Assembly (NCBI GenBank): GCA_948144175.1
Contig: CANXME010001258.1
Coordinates: 3,829,001 to 3,893,000 of the forward strand
Direction: 5' to 3'
Source of the DNA: Closterium sp. NIES-65
Lineage: Eukaryota; Streptophyta; Zygnematophyceae; Desmidiales; Closteriaceae
DNA: 64,000 bases
Below are positions 1 to 10,861 of the stretch, piece after piece; positions within the stretch are counted from its first letter, which is position 1; every line of letters begins with the position of its first letter. The translations under genes and the position numbers were made by a program. A model generated the notes under the pieces. The model was given only the letters and a program-made list of their open reading frames with translations. It searched no databases and was not told the DNA's origin.

Positions 1-285
1 TAGCATTGTATATATGTAATCCTGCATATGAACTGGCCTTGTGGCCTTGAACTTGTGCTCGGAATGTGTGGTGACTTTGTGATCCACCCTGAGCTTGCTT
101 TGCTTTGCTTGACTGGTCTTGTGACCCCTTGTTCTCCCCCACTTTGCCTATGGGGGTGTGTCATATTTATATGACATAGCTATTGTAGGCTATAGTGGGG
201 TAGCACATATGGGGTACAGCTTTCTAGGGTTTGTACTTGTACCCAACTTTCCCATAGTCATTTTATTCTCGTTCTAGTGTTCTCA
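1..285 (+). mobile_element. Ty1/copia element, 3' end and 3' LTR (partial)
   Basis: This is the 3' untranslated tail of a Copia element followed by its LTR. The tail (about 1-158) is nearly the same as the tails of the complete copies that begin after 8454 and 16852, and it ends in a purine-rich tract (tatgggggtg) just before the LTR. The LTR is 159-285 (127 bp, TG...CA) and is closest to the LTRs at 9712 and 17068. The rest of the element lies left of the window, so no target duplication can be tested. It abuts a LINE relic directly at 286. Confidence 0.85.
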
Positions 286-800
286 CCCTTCCCCGAGGTC
301 TTATCTAAGTCTGAATTTTCTATCATGTTGAGGTCTCTTATTGTAAGCCGGTTCGCGCTACTAGGGATCTGATCAACAACCGGGCCGAGTGTATCAGGGA
401 TGAAAGAAGAGCGCGAGCTTGGGTCGGCTTGGAAGTATGCTGCTAAGAGGGTGATGGTAAGGCCAGGACTAGTGACATCGACCTTGATGATGCGGTAAGA
501 GGGATGTGTATGGATGTTGGTGAAGTTTAAAGATTGGTTTCGGCTAAGGACGGCTATTTCGCCAGCTCTGGATTGAAGTGAGATTTTTCCTATTATCTGG
601 AATAGAGAGGATGACCAGTATGTGTGGGTTGCTATGATCCGGGTGTCAATGAGGACTACTATGTCGGCTGCATCTCTAACCCATTCCGTTATCTTGGTTT
701 GCTTTGAAACATTACTGATGCCATTGATATTGAGACTCGCACAAGTGAGAAGATGGTTGTGACTCATTTGACCACTGTCTGGCAGCCCCTCTGCATCCAT
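286..800 (-). pseudogene. LINE (non-LTR retrotransposon) ORF2 N-terminus: apurinic-type endonuclease domain
   Basis: The minus-strand reading frame starting at 800 gives about 170 residues with the layout of an exonuclease-endonuclease-phosphatase fold as found at the start of L1/Tx1-type ORF2. It has an early SLNINGIS motif, then ITEWVRDAADIVVLIDTR at the position of the usual catalytic-glutamate strand (here Asp). A GEIAVLSRN strand follows, and then DLNMIENSDLDKTSGKG, matching the usual GDFN motif region. The frame runs to the Copia LTR at 285, where the LINE is truncated, so no reverse transcriptase is present here. The role would be nicking target DNA for target-primed reverse transcription. 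Domain assignment is from motif order only. Confidence 0.7.
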
Positions 801-1288
801 AGGCTGGAAAGAACGACTACACTGTGAGACTAGCTAAGGCTGAACAACCGACTGCTACAGCGAAGGACCGGGTGAGTTTCAGCTTCAAAGACCGTACGAC
901 TTCTTCATGGCGGTATGTAAAAGGAAGAGCAGTCGAACGCCGAAAAGGTAGGCGAAGTGACGCTACGATTTAGCCGATGCACTTTCCCTAAAGTCAAATT
1001 CCATTTCCCAACGATATACTCACGCTCTACGGTGAAAACATTATGATACTTATCATAATGTTGTCCCCCGCAGAGAGAGCAGGACAAGGCTGGGTAGTGG
1101 AGCAGGATCTTCCTGGCGCGATCAGCTGGGTCTGCAACTGCCTGTATCCAGTTACGCTGATCACCCTGATGCAAATAAACCAGGCCCTTAACCACGTTAG
1201 TGTCTGCGCCGGTGACTGGATGCAGAACGCGATGGACGTTGGAGCAGCGTGCAAACGACAGTAACACGTCTTGGCGATGTATGCAGGT
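801..1288 (-). pseudogene. Probable LINE ORF1 3' portion (relic)
   Basis: Upstream of the LINE endonuclease on the same strand, the frame covering about 905-1280 encodes a stretch ending in CSLCGGQHYDKYH. This is a Cys-x2-Cys-x3-His-x4-His cluster that could be a degenerate zinc knuckle, as in ORF1 proteins of L1-like elements. The frame ends about 105 bp before the ORF2 start, as expected for an ORF1/ORF2 pair. A Copia element inserted at 1289 separates this part from its upstream continuation at 8812. Assignment rests mainly on position next to the endonuclease. Confidence 0.4.
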
Positions 1289-1422
1289 TGTCAGAACATT
1301 ATAGCTTATGCTATTGTGTAGGCTATAGTGGGGTATCCCATAGGGGGTACAACCCAACTAGGGTTTCATATTTGTACTCGCTTCATTCATAGTTCACATT
1401 CATTCTTGTTCTAATTTCCTCA
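1289..1422 (+). repeat. 5' LTR of the Copia at 1289-8811
   Basis: Starts TGTCAG, ends CTCA, and is followed at once by the Met-tRNA-type primer site. It pairs with 8678-8811, with about 96% identity by eye. Confidence 0.93.
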
Positions 1423-1436
1423 TGGTATCGAGCAGG

Positions 1437-2575
1437 TTCCCCCTTGGGAGCTGTGCTTAGGGCCCACCACATCGAGATTTTTTTCCTGCCCGAAGCGCGC
1501 TCAGCCCGAGTCGCGCTCCGGGCCCTCACTTCGCCGAGCCGCCCTAGCGGCCCTTCACTGCAGCCCCGCCGCCGTCTCTGCGGCCCCGCCGCCTCTCTCT
1601 TTGCGGCCCCGCCGCCCTTCACGGCGGCCCCGCCACCCGTCTCAGCGGCCCCGCCGCCCGTCTTCGCGGCCCCGCCGCCTCTCTCGCTGCGGCCCCGCCG
1701 CCTCTCACTACGGCCCCGCCGCCCGTCTCAGCGGCCCCGCCGCCCGTCTTCGCGGCCCCGCCGCCTCTCTCACTTTGGCCCCGCCGCCTCTCACTTCGGC
1801 CCCGCCGCCCGTCTCTGCGGCCCCGCTGCCCGTCTCCGCGGCCCCGCCACCTCTCTAGCTGCGGCCCCGCCGCCTCTCCCTGCGGCCCCGCCGCCCGTCT
1901 CAGCGGCCCCGCCGCCCGTCTTCGCGGCCCAGCCGCCTCTCTCGCTGCGGCCCCGCCGCCTCTCACTGCGGCCCCGCCGCCCGTCTCAGCGGCCCCGCCG
2001 CCCATCTTCGCGGCCCCGCCGCCTCTCACTTTGGCCCCGCCGCCCGTCTCTGCGGCCCCGCCGCCCGTCTCCGTGGCCCCAGGCGCCTCTCTAGCTGCGG
2101 CCCCGCCGCCTCTCACTGCGGCCCCGCCGCCCGTCTCTGCGGCCCCGCCGCCCCTCTCGCTGCGGCCCCGAGCCCTACTAGCGGCCCTACAACCCTACAC
2201 CGCCCGCGCCACCCGAGCTGCCCGACCCGCCCGAGCCGCCCGAGCCGCCCGAGCTGCCCGACCTGCCCGAGCCGCCCGAGCCGCCTTACCTGCTGAGGAG
2301 CCGAGCCGCCCGACCCGCCCGAGCCGCCCGAGCCGCCCGAGTTGCCCGAGCCCCCTGAGCCGCTGAGTAGCCGACCCGCCCGAGCCGCCCGAGTCGCCTG
2401 AGCCGCTGTGGAGCCGAGCCGCCCGAGCCGCCCGAACCGCAGTTGCTGCTGAGCCGTCCGAGCAGCCGCGTTGCTGTGCTGCTGAGCTGCCCGACCCGCC
2501 CTGTCTGGTGAGAGCAGCGCTCCTGTCACTGCACTGCCCCTGTCCTACAGGTAGTACTGCTAGGCTACTGTCGTC
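1437..2575 (+). repeat. GC-rich minisatellite leader between primer site and gag
   Basis: Two low-complexity blocks. From about 1555 to 2200, short units of the type gcggccccgccgcc alternate with ctctc or cgtct spacers. From about 2190 to 2500, units of the type gagccgcccgagccgcc follow. Reading frames are open in several frames on both strands only because the units lack stop codons, and no protein is supported. Every complete Copia of this family in the window has a similar but differently arranged leader. Confidence 0.8.
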
Positions 2576-3965
2576 ATGGCTACCCCTAGTGTCCTCGCTT
2601 TTGACGCTGAGGGTCGGGCCATTGACTTTGAGGTCTGGGTAGACGACCTGCAGCTGTTCTTACAGTGCGATAGGGCAGACGGCCTCTCTCTCTTTGACCT
2701 TACCTCTGGCGCCTCCCCTGCCCCTGATGCTGATGCTGACGCCACTATTCGCTCCCAGTGGGCCACGTGCGACGCTGCTGCACGTCTTGCTGTGCGTCAC
2801 CACCTCCCTACCTCCGAGCGTGCGCACTTTAGTCAGTACAAGAGTGCTCAGACCTTGTACAACGCTGTAGTCGCGCGCTACTCCTCCCCTGCCACTGGTG
2901 CACTGAGCCGTCTCATGCTACCGTACCTCTTCCCTGACCTTGCTGCCTTTCCCACCGTGGCTGACCTCATTACGCACCTCCGCACTAGTGACACTCGTTA
3001 CCGCGCTGCACTCCCTGCTGACTTCTGCGCCAAGAACCCCCCCCCCATGTACATCACTCTGTACTTCCTAGTCACTCGCCTTCCTGACTCCCTTCGAGTA
3101 GTCAGGGACCACTTTCTCTCAGTCTGTCCCACCACACTCACTGTCGACCTCCTCGAGAAGGCCCTCTTAGCAGCGGAGAAGAGTATAGTCGCTGTAGGAG
3201 CCTCTCGAGGTGACCCGCGCACCCCCATCTTTGAGGGGTGTTCCCCCTCCCCCCTGCTGCCCTCTGTTGCCTCTGCTGCTGCGGCCGACCTCCTTGGTCT
3301 TGAGTCGGTCGGTGCGGCGTCTGCCCCTAGCGGGAGACGCCGCCCTGGCAAGGGCAAGGGGGGCAAGGGAGCTCGAGGAGCGGGCGGTGGAGGTGGAGGT
3401 GGAGGCGGTGGGGGTAGTGCGGGTGGCGGTGGGAGTGGAGGTGCGGGTGGGGGGGTCGGTGGCGGCGGTGGAGGCGGAGGCGGCGGCGGCGGTGGCGGTG
3501 GGAGCGGAGGTGGCGGAGGAGGCGGCGGTGGAGGCGGCGGTGAAGGCGGCGGTGGAGGCGGCGGCAGTAGCGGAGGCGACGGAGGCCGTGGGGGTGGCGG
3601 TGGAGCTGGTCGCGGGCCTTCGCAGAGGAGTGGCTCCGGTAGTGGCGCGCGCCAGCAGCAGCAGCGCGGTCGTGAGACCCTGTCCCCTCAGCAGCTCCGT
3701 GAGTGGTACACTGCACGCGAGCGGGGTAGGGGTTTTGGTGCGTGCACCTACGTCCTGCGCACCGGCGACCGTGCGGGTGAGCAGTGTGGGGGTCCGCACC
3801 CCACCCAGCGCTGCTTTGGCCGCGTGACGGACGCGTGGCGTCACCAGTTCCCGGAGGCCTCTGAGATTCCTCGCTGGGGCGAGCTGTCTAGGGCGGGTGT
3901 TGCCATCTTTGATCTTGACTTTGATGCTATTCTCTCTGCCATGTATGCTGTGTCTCATAGTGATG
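2576..3965 (+). mobile_element. Copia gag region (element 1289-8811)
   Basis: Capsid-type region starting MATPSVLAFDAEG, shared with the sibling copies at 10862 and 61347 (minus). After about 250 residues comes a glycine-rich tract (about 3375-3610), then LSPQQLREWY and a Cys-x13-Cys-x3-His-x4-Cys cluster at about 3740-3815. This cluster takes the place of the usual C-x2-C-x4-H-x4-C zinc knuckle. Role: particle assembly and RNA binding. Confidence 0.85.
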
Positions 3966-4109
3966 AGGGTGACTGCTACCGCTGTTTCCCGCCCGATCCG
4001 GGCATTGAGGCTGCTGCCCTAGGTGCTTGCAAAGCTGCTGCTCTAGGTGCTAGTGTGTCTGCGTCCTCAGGTACTGGTGAGTCTGCGCTCTCAGGTAATA
4101 CGTCGGCTT

Positions 4110-5310
4110 CGGCCTCCCTCACCTTCACTCTTGACTCTGGGGCGTCTCGCTCCTTCTTTTGGGACCGCACCACACTCACGCCGCTTAGTCGGCCGATTGC
4201 GGTGTCTTTGGCTGACCCCTCCGGGGGTCCTGTACTGTCTCGCTTCTCCACAGTCCTCCCGTGTCCGGCGGCTCCCTGTGGCACCCTGTCTGGTCTCTAC
4301 CTCCCCTCGTTCTCGACGAACCTGGTGAGTGGTGCTGACCTACAGGATGGGGGAGTACACCAGTTCACTCCTGCGCGTCAGCGGGTGACGCACTATACAG
4401 AGGCTAGCACAGGCCGGCACCTGGCTACGTTTACCCGTCAGCCGGGGTCGAGCCTGTACACACTGACCATTGCGTCTCCTCCCGTTACCGAGTCTGGTAG
4501 AGTCGCTTCGTCCGGTCAGGTGTTTGCTGCAGCGCCTAGGTCTGGTCCTGAGTCTTCCCCCTATTTGTGTCGTCTCTTGTCTCATGAGACTCTCCTCTGG
4601 CACCACCGTCTTGGTCACCCCTCTCTGCTTCGGCTCAGAGGCATGGCCTCCCGTCTTCTTGTGTCTGGTCTTCCCCGGTCCCTCCCTCCCCTTCCTCAGG
4701 GCCCTGGCCCTGCCTGTGTCCCCTGTGTCAAGGGGCGCCAGCGAGCTGCCCCTCACTCCTCCCAGTTTCCTCCGACAGAGGCCCCGTTGCAGACGCTTCA
4801 CATGGACGTGTGGGGCCCGTCCCGCGTCCGTGGACAGGGTCACGAGCGCTACTTCCTGCTCGTTGTTGACGACTAGTCGCGTTACACCACGGTCTTCCCC
4901 TTGCGCAGCAAGGGTGATGTCACTGAGGTGCTGATCGACTGGATCCACGCGGCTCGTCTCCAGCTCAGGCGGAGCTTTGGCTCGGACTTTCCTGTTCTGC
5001 GTTTGCACTCGGACAGAGGCGGAGAGTTTTCCTCTGGCCTACTGCGAGCCTACTGTCGCGCACGAGGCATCCGTCAGACCTTCACGCTTCCGGACTCACC
5101 AGAGCAAAATGGGATTGCTGAGCGCCGCATTGGCATGGTCGTGGACGTCGCTCGTACGTCTATGATGCATGCGGCTGCCCCCCATTTTCTGTGGCCGTTT
5201 GCGGTCAGGTACTCGGCGCATCAGATCAACCTCCACCCCAGGGTCTCCAGACCGGAGACCTCCCTAGCCTTACTGTGGACGGGGAAGGTTGGCGATGCGT
5301 CGGCGTTCCG
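4110..5310 (+). mobile_element. Copia protease and integrase region (element 1289-8811)
   Basis: Aspartic protease motif LDSGAS near 4130. Pre-integrase zinc region WHHRLGHPS near 4600, with a following Cys-x2-Cys near 4715. Integrase core with MDVWGP (first Asp, about 4805), a Ser-Asp-Arg-Gly-Gly-Glu block (about 5010) and QNGIAERR (catalytic Glu, about 5105). This order, integrase ahead of reverse transcriptase, defines Ty1/copia. Confidence 0.9.
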
Positions 5311-5319
5311 GGTCTAGGG

Positions 5320-6850
5320 ATCTCGGGCGTTTGTCCGCGACTTGTCTGCGGACAAGCTGTCCCCTCGTGCTGCTCCTTGCATCTTCCTGGGGTTCCCCCC
5401 TGACGCGCCTGGGTGGCAGTTCTACCACCCCACCTCTCGACGTGTTCTGTCCTCCCAGGACGTCAGGTTTGACGAGTCGGTCCCCTACTACCGCCTCTTC
5501 CCCTACCGCACTCCGTCCCTCCCCCCACCCCCGCTCTTCCTTGTACCAGGTCCCCCCAGGTAGACTCCCTTCCCCCTTAGGGTCCTGCCCCTTCAGGTGT
5601 GTCCCAGGTAGACGCAGTCGAGCCTGTCGAGGTCACTGGTGACTCTGGTGCTGCTGGGGGTGCTGAGCCTGGGGGTGCTGGACCTGGGGGTGCGGAGTCT
5701 TGGGGTGCTGAGCCTAGGGGTACTTAGCCTGGGGGTGCTGAGCCTGGGGGTGCTGAGCTTGGGGGTGCTACGCCTGGGGGTGCTGAGCCTGGAGGTGCTA
5801 CACCTGGGGGTGCTGAGTCTGGAGGTGCTACGCCAAGGGGTGCTGAGAGTGGAGGTGCTCCGCCTGGAGGTTCTCCGGGTGCTTCTTCTCGCCGGAAGCC
5901 ACTCTCTCCACAGGAGCGGCGCGAGTGGTTTGCCCGGCGCTGGCGCCGTACTGCTGGTGCTGGAGGTTCTCCGGCGGCTGAGGGTGCTGCGGTCGCGGGT
6001 CCCGGAGGTGCTAGTACTGGGAGTACTGGAGCTGCTGGGCCTACGGGTTCGACTTGAGCTGGTGCTGCTGAGGGTGTTGGCACTGAGACTACCGCTGGCG
6101 ATCCTCCTGGGGGTGCTCCTGGTGCTGCTGGAGGTGCTGTTGGAGCGGGTGCTCCTGCTGAGGGTACTGGTGCTATCCCTGATGCTTCTGGCGTCGTCAC
6201 GCGGCCTTGACCGTACGTTGTTCCACTCCTGCAGCAGGTTCTTGGTCTTCCTCCTTCTACTGGTCCTTCTCCTCCCTTAGAGTGTCCACAGCCTGTCCCG
6301 TCATAGTTACAGCTACAGCCTGCCTCCCCTCTGACTGCTCCTTCTCCCTACGCTGGTCCTACTAGAGGTCTTACTGAGCGTCGTGAGCTTGTGTCTCGTC
6401 CTGCGTCGCCTGATAGAGCTGCTCGCAGTTCGCGCCAGCGTCCTCCTCCTGTCCCTGGCACGCACCGGATGTGTCTGCGTCCGTCTACTGCTCCTCTACG
6501 TGCCCCTTTGCCTTCCCCTCCTGAGTCCTCTCTTCCTACACTTGCCGACCCTGAGTCGGACTCTCTTCGTGCTGCCAGTCCTACTGTCACGCGTCTTCTT
6601 GCTACTGTTGTCACTGACCCTTCTTTCGAGTCTACTGCTGCGTCTGCTCTCGTTACTGAGCTCGTCGACTTTGCTGCTCGCTGTCGCTTAGACTACGCTG
6701 CTAGTCTTGTCGCTGAGTCTGAGTCTGTCTGTCCTCCGTCCGTCGGGGGTGAGTGTGCCCTTGACACGGACGTCCATGAGGACAGGCAGGAGGAGTTCCA
6801 GTGTCTGGCAGCTGCTTCACCTCATCTCGTGTCCGTACTGCTTACCCCTG
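5320..6850 (+). mobile_element. Integrase C-terminus and Gly-Gly-Ala linker (element 1289-8811)
   Basis: After the integrase C-terminal part (GFPPDAPGWQFYHP type) comes a 15-bp-periodic coding minisatellite at about 5640-5880. It encodes PGGAE/PGGAT-type pentapeptides. A Pro/Ser-rich spacer follows up to the reverse transcriptase. Copy number of the pentapeptide differs among sibling elements. Function is unknown and it is probably a flexible linker. Confidence 0.75.
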
Positions 6851-6879
6851 AGGGAGACCCGGATGCACTTGACATCCCG

Positions 6880-8454
6880 ACTCCGCGCTCTTACGCGGAG
6901 GCGATAGAGGGTCCCTACTCCTCTCAGTGGCAGGGAGCTATGGATGCAGAGATGGCTTCCTGGAAGTCCACAGGCACCTACGTTGATGCTGTCCCCCCTC
7001 CTAGGGCAAACATTATCTGTGGCATTTGGATCTTCAGGGTGAAGCGGCCGCCGGATTCTCCGCCTGTCTTCAAGGCGCGTTACGTGGCTCGTGGCTTCAG
7101 TCAGCGGCAGGGAGTTGACTACTTTCAGACCTTCTCCCCCACCCCAAAGATGACCACTCTTCGGATACTGCTGCACATTGCTGCTCACCGTGACTACGAG
7201 CTCCACTCTCTCAACTTCAGCACAGCTTTTTTGCAGGGCAGCCTGCACGAGGAGATCTGGCTGCGCCGCCCACCTGGCTTCACTGGGTCTTTCCCTCCTG
7301 GTACCCAGTGGAGTCTCCGGCGTCCAGTCTACGGTCTCCGCCAGGCGCCACGTGAGTGGCACGACACACTGAGGACTACGCTTGCGGCTCTTGGGTTTGC
7401 TCCTTCTACTGCCAACCCGTTGCTGTTTCTGCGCACCGACACCTCTCTGCCGCCGTTCTACATCCTCGTGTACGTCGACGACTTGGTCTTTTCCATAGCT
7501 GACACTGCTGGACTCGCCTACGTGAAGTCCGAGCTGCAGAAGCGACACACGTGCACTGACCTAGGTGAACTGCGCAGCTACCTTGGCTTGCAGATCACCC
7601 GGGACAGAGCACGCCGCACCATTACCCTAACTCAATCACACATGGTGCTGCAGGTCCTTCAGCGCTTCGGCTTCACGTACTCCTCGCCTCAGGCCACTCC
7701 TCTGTCTACTCGCCACTCACTTTCAGCTCTGCCTTCGGATGAGTCCGTAGAGTCGAGTGGCCCGTATCCAGAGCTTGTTGGCTGCCTCATGTACCTGATG
7801 ACCTGCACACGACCTGACCTTGCATACCCTCTTAGCATTCTTGCACGCTATGTTGCTCCTGGGAGACACCGACCAGAGCACATGGCTGCAGCGAAGAGGG
7901 TGTTGCGCTACTTGTGCAGTACGTCGGGCATGGGGCTAGTGCTTGGAGGGCGCAGTCCAGTGGTCCTCACTGGGCACGCGGACGCTTCTTGGGCTGACGA
8001 CCAGGCTACGCAGCGGTCGTCAAAGGGTTACACCTTCAGCCTTGGTTCCGGCTCTGTTTCGTGGCGGGCTACCCGCTCGTCTTCTGTTCTCGGCTCCAGT
8101 TGTGAGGCTGAGATCTACGCCCGGACTATGGCTGCCCAGGAGCTTCGCTGGCTCACCTACCTGCTGACCGACCTTGGAGAGCCGCCTCGTTCTCCTCCAG
8201 TCCTGTACGTAGACAACAAGGCCATGCTGGCCTTGTGTCGAGAGCAGCGACTGGAGCACAGGACAAAGCACATTGCTCTCCGTTACTTTCTTGCTCGTGA
8301 GCTACAGCAGCGTGGACAGTTGCGGCTTGCGTACGTGGCCTCTGAGGCCAACACTGCTGATGTTTTCACCAAGGCACTTGCGCCTTCTGATCATCAGCGC
8401 TTCTGCACTCAGCTGGGTCTTGTGCCTGTCTTGCCTCACTTGCTCACTTCTTGA
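6880..8454 (+). mobile_element. Copia reverse transcriptase and RNase H region (element 1289-8811)
   Basis: Reverse transcriptase begins near SYAEAIEGPYSSQW and includes KARYVARGFSQ, the LHEEIWLRRPPGF block, PVYGLRQAPREW and the catalytic YVDD at about 7470. RNase H follows, with TGHADASWADD near 7970, DNKAMLAL near 8210 and the terminal ANTADVFTKAL near 8350. These blocks are diagnostic for Ty1/copia polyproteins. Confidence 0.93.
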
Positions 8455-8677
8455 CCTTGCTTGTACTGTCACATATATATACTCCTGCTCTTGCTTGCTT
8501 AGCCTCGTATATATATATATATATATGTGTGTGTGCTCTTGCATGTGAACTGGCCTTTTGGCCTTTGAACTTGTGCTCGGAATGTGTGGTGACTTTGTGA
8601 TCCACCCTGAGCTTTGCTTTGCTTTGCTTGACTGGTCTTGTGAGCCCTTGTTCTCCCCCACTTTGCCTATGGGGGTG

Positions 8678-8811
8678 TGTCAGAACATTATAGCTTATGC
8701 TATTGTGTAGGCTATTGTGGGGTATCCCATCGGGGGTACAACCCAACTAGGGTTCCATATTTGTACTCGCTATATTCATAGTTCACATTCATTCTTGTTC
8801 TAATTTCCTCA
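8678..8811 (+). repeat. 3' LTR of the Copia at 1289-8811
   Basis: 134 bp, TG...CA, preceded by a purine-rich tract (atgggggtg) and followed by the target duplication caggt. Confidence 0.93.
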
Positions 8812-9350
8812 CAGGTTGCAGCACCTGGAACTTCGTCGTCGACAAGACTTCAGCGGAGAGCTCTGCGTACCAGCCACATTTCATTAGCATTTTGACCGCA
8901 TCCATGACTCAGACAATCTTCGCATTGAGCGAAAAAGGGATCAGTAGAACGACAGTTGTCCGAAGCCTGTATTCACTCTCCTTTTCCAAATCCACCAGCA
9001 TCTCATCACCCGAGTCTTCGTCATCCATGAGGATCTGGTCAGCACCACCATGAACAGGTATATCAGCCTTCTCAGCAACAGAAAGGCAAGAGCCACCAGC
9101 CACAGCACTGTTGTCTGATGCGTTAACCATCTTCTCCTCGGTTGACTGATCACTTTCTGTTTGCAGCGGAGCATCTGGAGCAGAAGTCGGAAGAATGACA
9201 CCATTAGAAGAAGGCGCATCAATCATAGCCTTGGAGCGTTATCCCTTGGGGTGAGCCATAGTGCAATGATGAGATTCAGGCCGCGAGCAGACCAAAAGCT
9301 TGACGCTGATACAGGCTGAGATTGCCTGTAATGCCTGATGACTGAGCACA
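8812..9350 (-). pseudogene. Continuation of the LINE relic, probable upstream ORF1 / 5' part
   Basis: The duplicated bases at 8812 show that this sequence was joined to position 1288 before the Copia inserted. A minus-strand frame from 9226 to 8909 encodes about 105 residues with an acidic patch (ILMDDEDSGDEMLVDLEKE). It could be the N-terminal part of a LINE ORF1, but no diagnostic motif is visible. Further right the sequence becomes AT-rich and is better explained by the next element. Confidence 0.35.
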
Positions 9351-9670
9351 TCCTTGTTAAATAGAATAATAATTATAACAACTAAGTAGAATATGAATTA
9401 TAATGAGATAATAATTAGTAATATGGAATTTATTAATTTTATGCCACTGAAGTAACCAAATATTTTATACTCGTAATAATAGGAGGGTAATATTGTTTTC
9501 CCAAATAATATAAAGCAGTAAAGTCAAAACAAAGTATTTAGCTGATTCAAAAATAGTTTAAATTGATTTGGCTTGGAGATAGCATTACTAGAAGTGAATA
9601 AAATTTGACTTCAAATAATTATTTTATGTTTCGCGAAATTGTCAAATAGTCGGCAGGTTATGGGGGAGTT
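9351..9670 (+). mobile_element. AT-rich 3' internal tail of a large-LTR Copia, ending in a polypurine tract
   Basis: A markedly AT-rich stretch in GC-rich surroundings, with no open reading frame of note. It ends at 9660-9669 in atgggggagt, a polypurine tract like the one at the end of the minus-strand element at 20158-20170, and is followed at once by a TGTTG LTR start at 9671. It is therefore read as the 3' untranslated part of a Copia whose coding part lies outside or has been lost. Confidence 0.5.
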
Positions 9671-9711
9671 TGTTGAGTGTAATACATAGTTTGCATGACA
9701 ACCTACCGCCT

Positions 9712-9836
9712 TGTCAGATTTATATGACATAGCTACTGTAGGCTATAGTGGGGTAGCACATATGGGGTACAGCTGTCTAGGGTTTGTACTTGTACCCAAC
9801 TTTCCCTTAGTCATTCCATTCCCGTTCAGTTTCTCA
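9712..9836 (+). repeat. 5' LTR of the Copia at 9712-17192
   Basis: 125 bp, TGTCAGATTT... to ...TTTCTCA, next to the tggtatcgagcag primer site. Confidence 0.92.
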
Positions 9837-10194
9837 TGGTATCGAGCAGCTTCCCCTATGGGAACTGTTCCTAGGGCCAACCACCTTTTTTTCCTGCCCG
9901 GAGCGCGCTCTACACTGCCCGAGTCGCGCTCCCCTCTCACGGCCCCGTCGCGCCGCCCTTTCAACCCTGTCGCGCCGCCTTAGCGGCCCCGTCGCGCCGC
10001 GCTTGCGGCCCCGTCGCGTCGCCCTCGCGGCCCCTTCACATCACGCCGCCCTAGCGGCCGCGTCGCGCCACCCTCGCGGCCCCGATCCGCCGCCCTCGCG
10101 GCTCCGTCGCGTCGCACCGCCCTCGCGGCCCTTTCACGTCGCCCTCGCGGCCTCTTCAAGCCGCCCTCGCGACCCCCCCCCTCCTAGCCGCCCT

Positions 10195-10455
10195 AGCGGC
10201 CCCGTCGCCTACCCCTGCGGCCCCGGCGCCGCCCTTCCCTGCCTCGGCGCCGCCTCTGCTGGCCCCGTCGCCTACCCCTGCGGCCCCGGCGCCGCCCTTC
10301 CCTGCCTCGGCGCTGCCTCTGCTGGCCCCGTCGCCTACCCCTGCGGCCCCGGCGCCGCCCTTCCCTGCCTCGGCGCCGCCTCTGCTGGCCCCGTCGCCTA
10401 CACCTGCGACCCCGGAGCTGCCCTTCCCGGCCCCGGCGCCGCCTCTACTGGCCCC
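10195..10455 (+). repeat. 63-bp tandem repeat in Copia leader
   Basis: About four copies of a GC-rich 63-bp unit beginning gtcgcctacccctgcggccc. It lies inside the untranslated leader of the Copia at 9712 and is followed by gccgagccgcc-type short repeats up to about 10790. The leader ORFs on both strands across it are by-products of composition. Confidence 0.8.
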
Positions 10456-10861
10456 GACGCCGCTCCACCTGGCCCCGCCGCCTCTCCACCCGGCCCCGCT
10501 GCCGTCCCCACGTGGCCCCGCCGTCACCACCGAGCCGCCGGCGCCGCCGAGCTGCTGCCGAGCCGCCCGATCCGCCCGAGCCGCCGCGCCACCTGAGCCG
10601 CCCGAGCCGCCGGGTCGCCGAGCCGCCGAGCTGCAGTTGCTGCCGAGCCGCTGTACCGCCGAGCCGCCCGAGCCGCCCGAGCCGCCGAGCCGCAGTTGCT
10701 GCCGAGCCGCCGTACCGCCGAGCCGCCCGAGCCATCCGAGCCGCCGAGTTGCCGAGCCGCCGAGCCGCCGAGCCGCCCGAGCCGCCCTGTCCGGTAAGAG
10801 CAGCGCCTCTGTCACTGCACTGCCCTTACCCTACTGTTCGCGCTGCTAGCCTACTGCTGTC

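Larger units (their letters stand above)
1289..8811 (+). mobile_element. Ty1/copia retrotransposon, full length with both LTRs (broken)
   Basis: A complete-looking Copia of 7,523 bp with 134-bp LTRs at 1289-1422 and 8678-8811 and a 5-bp target duplication (caggt, 1284-1288 and 8812-8816). The primer site directly after the 5' LTR (tggtatcgagcagg) matches the initiator Met-tRNA type usual for Copia. Order of parts: GC-rich leader, gag, protease, integrase, low-complexity linker, reverse transcriptase, RNase H, polypurine tract, LTR. It is inserted in the LINE relic. The LTRs differ at about 5 of 134 positions, so it is fairly recent (order of one million years if a rice-like rate held). The coding part carries about five breaks, so it is a fossil. 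Confidence 0.95.

Noticed and set aside
1383-2529. Pro/Ala/Arg- and Gly-rich frames in the Copia leader on both strands
   Set aside because: Short GC-rich units without stops. They are not conserved in sequence among sibling elements and lie in the untranslated leader.
3167-3958. Minus-strand frames opposite the Copia gag glycine tract
   Set aside because: Antisense of a GGN-rich tract, with no domain and no conservation.
5639-6280. Leu/Gly/Val repeat frame (and the like at 13922 and 51534)
   Set aside because: Out-of-frame reading of the Gly-Gly-Ala linker.
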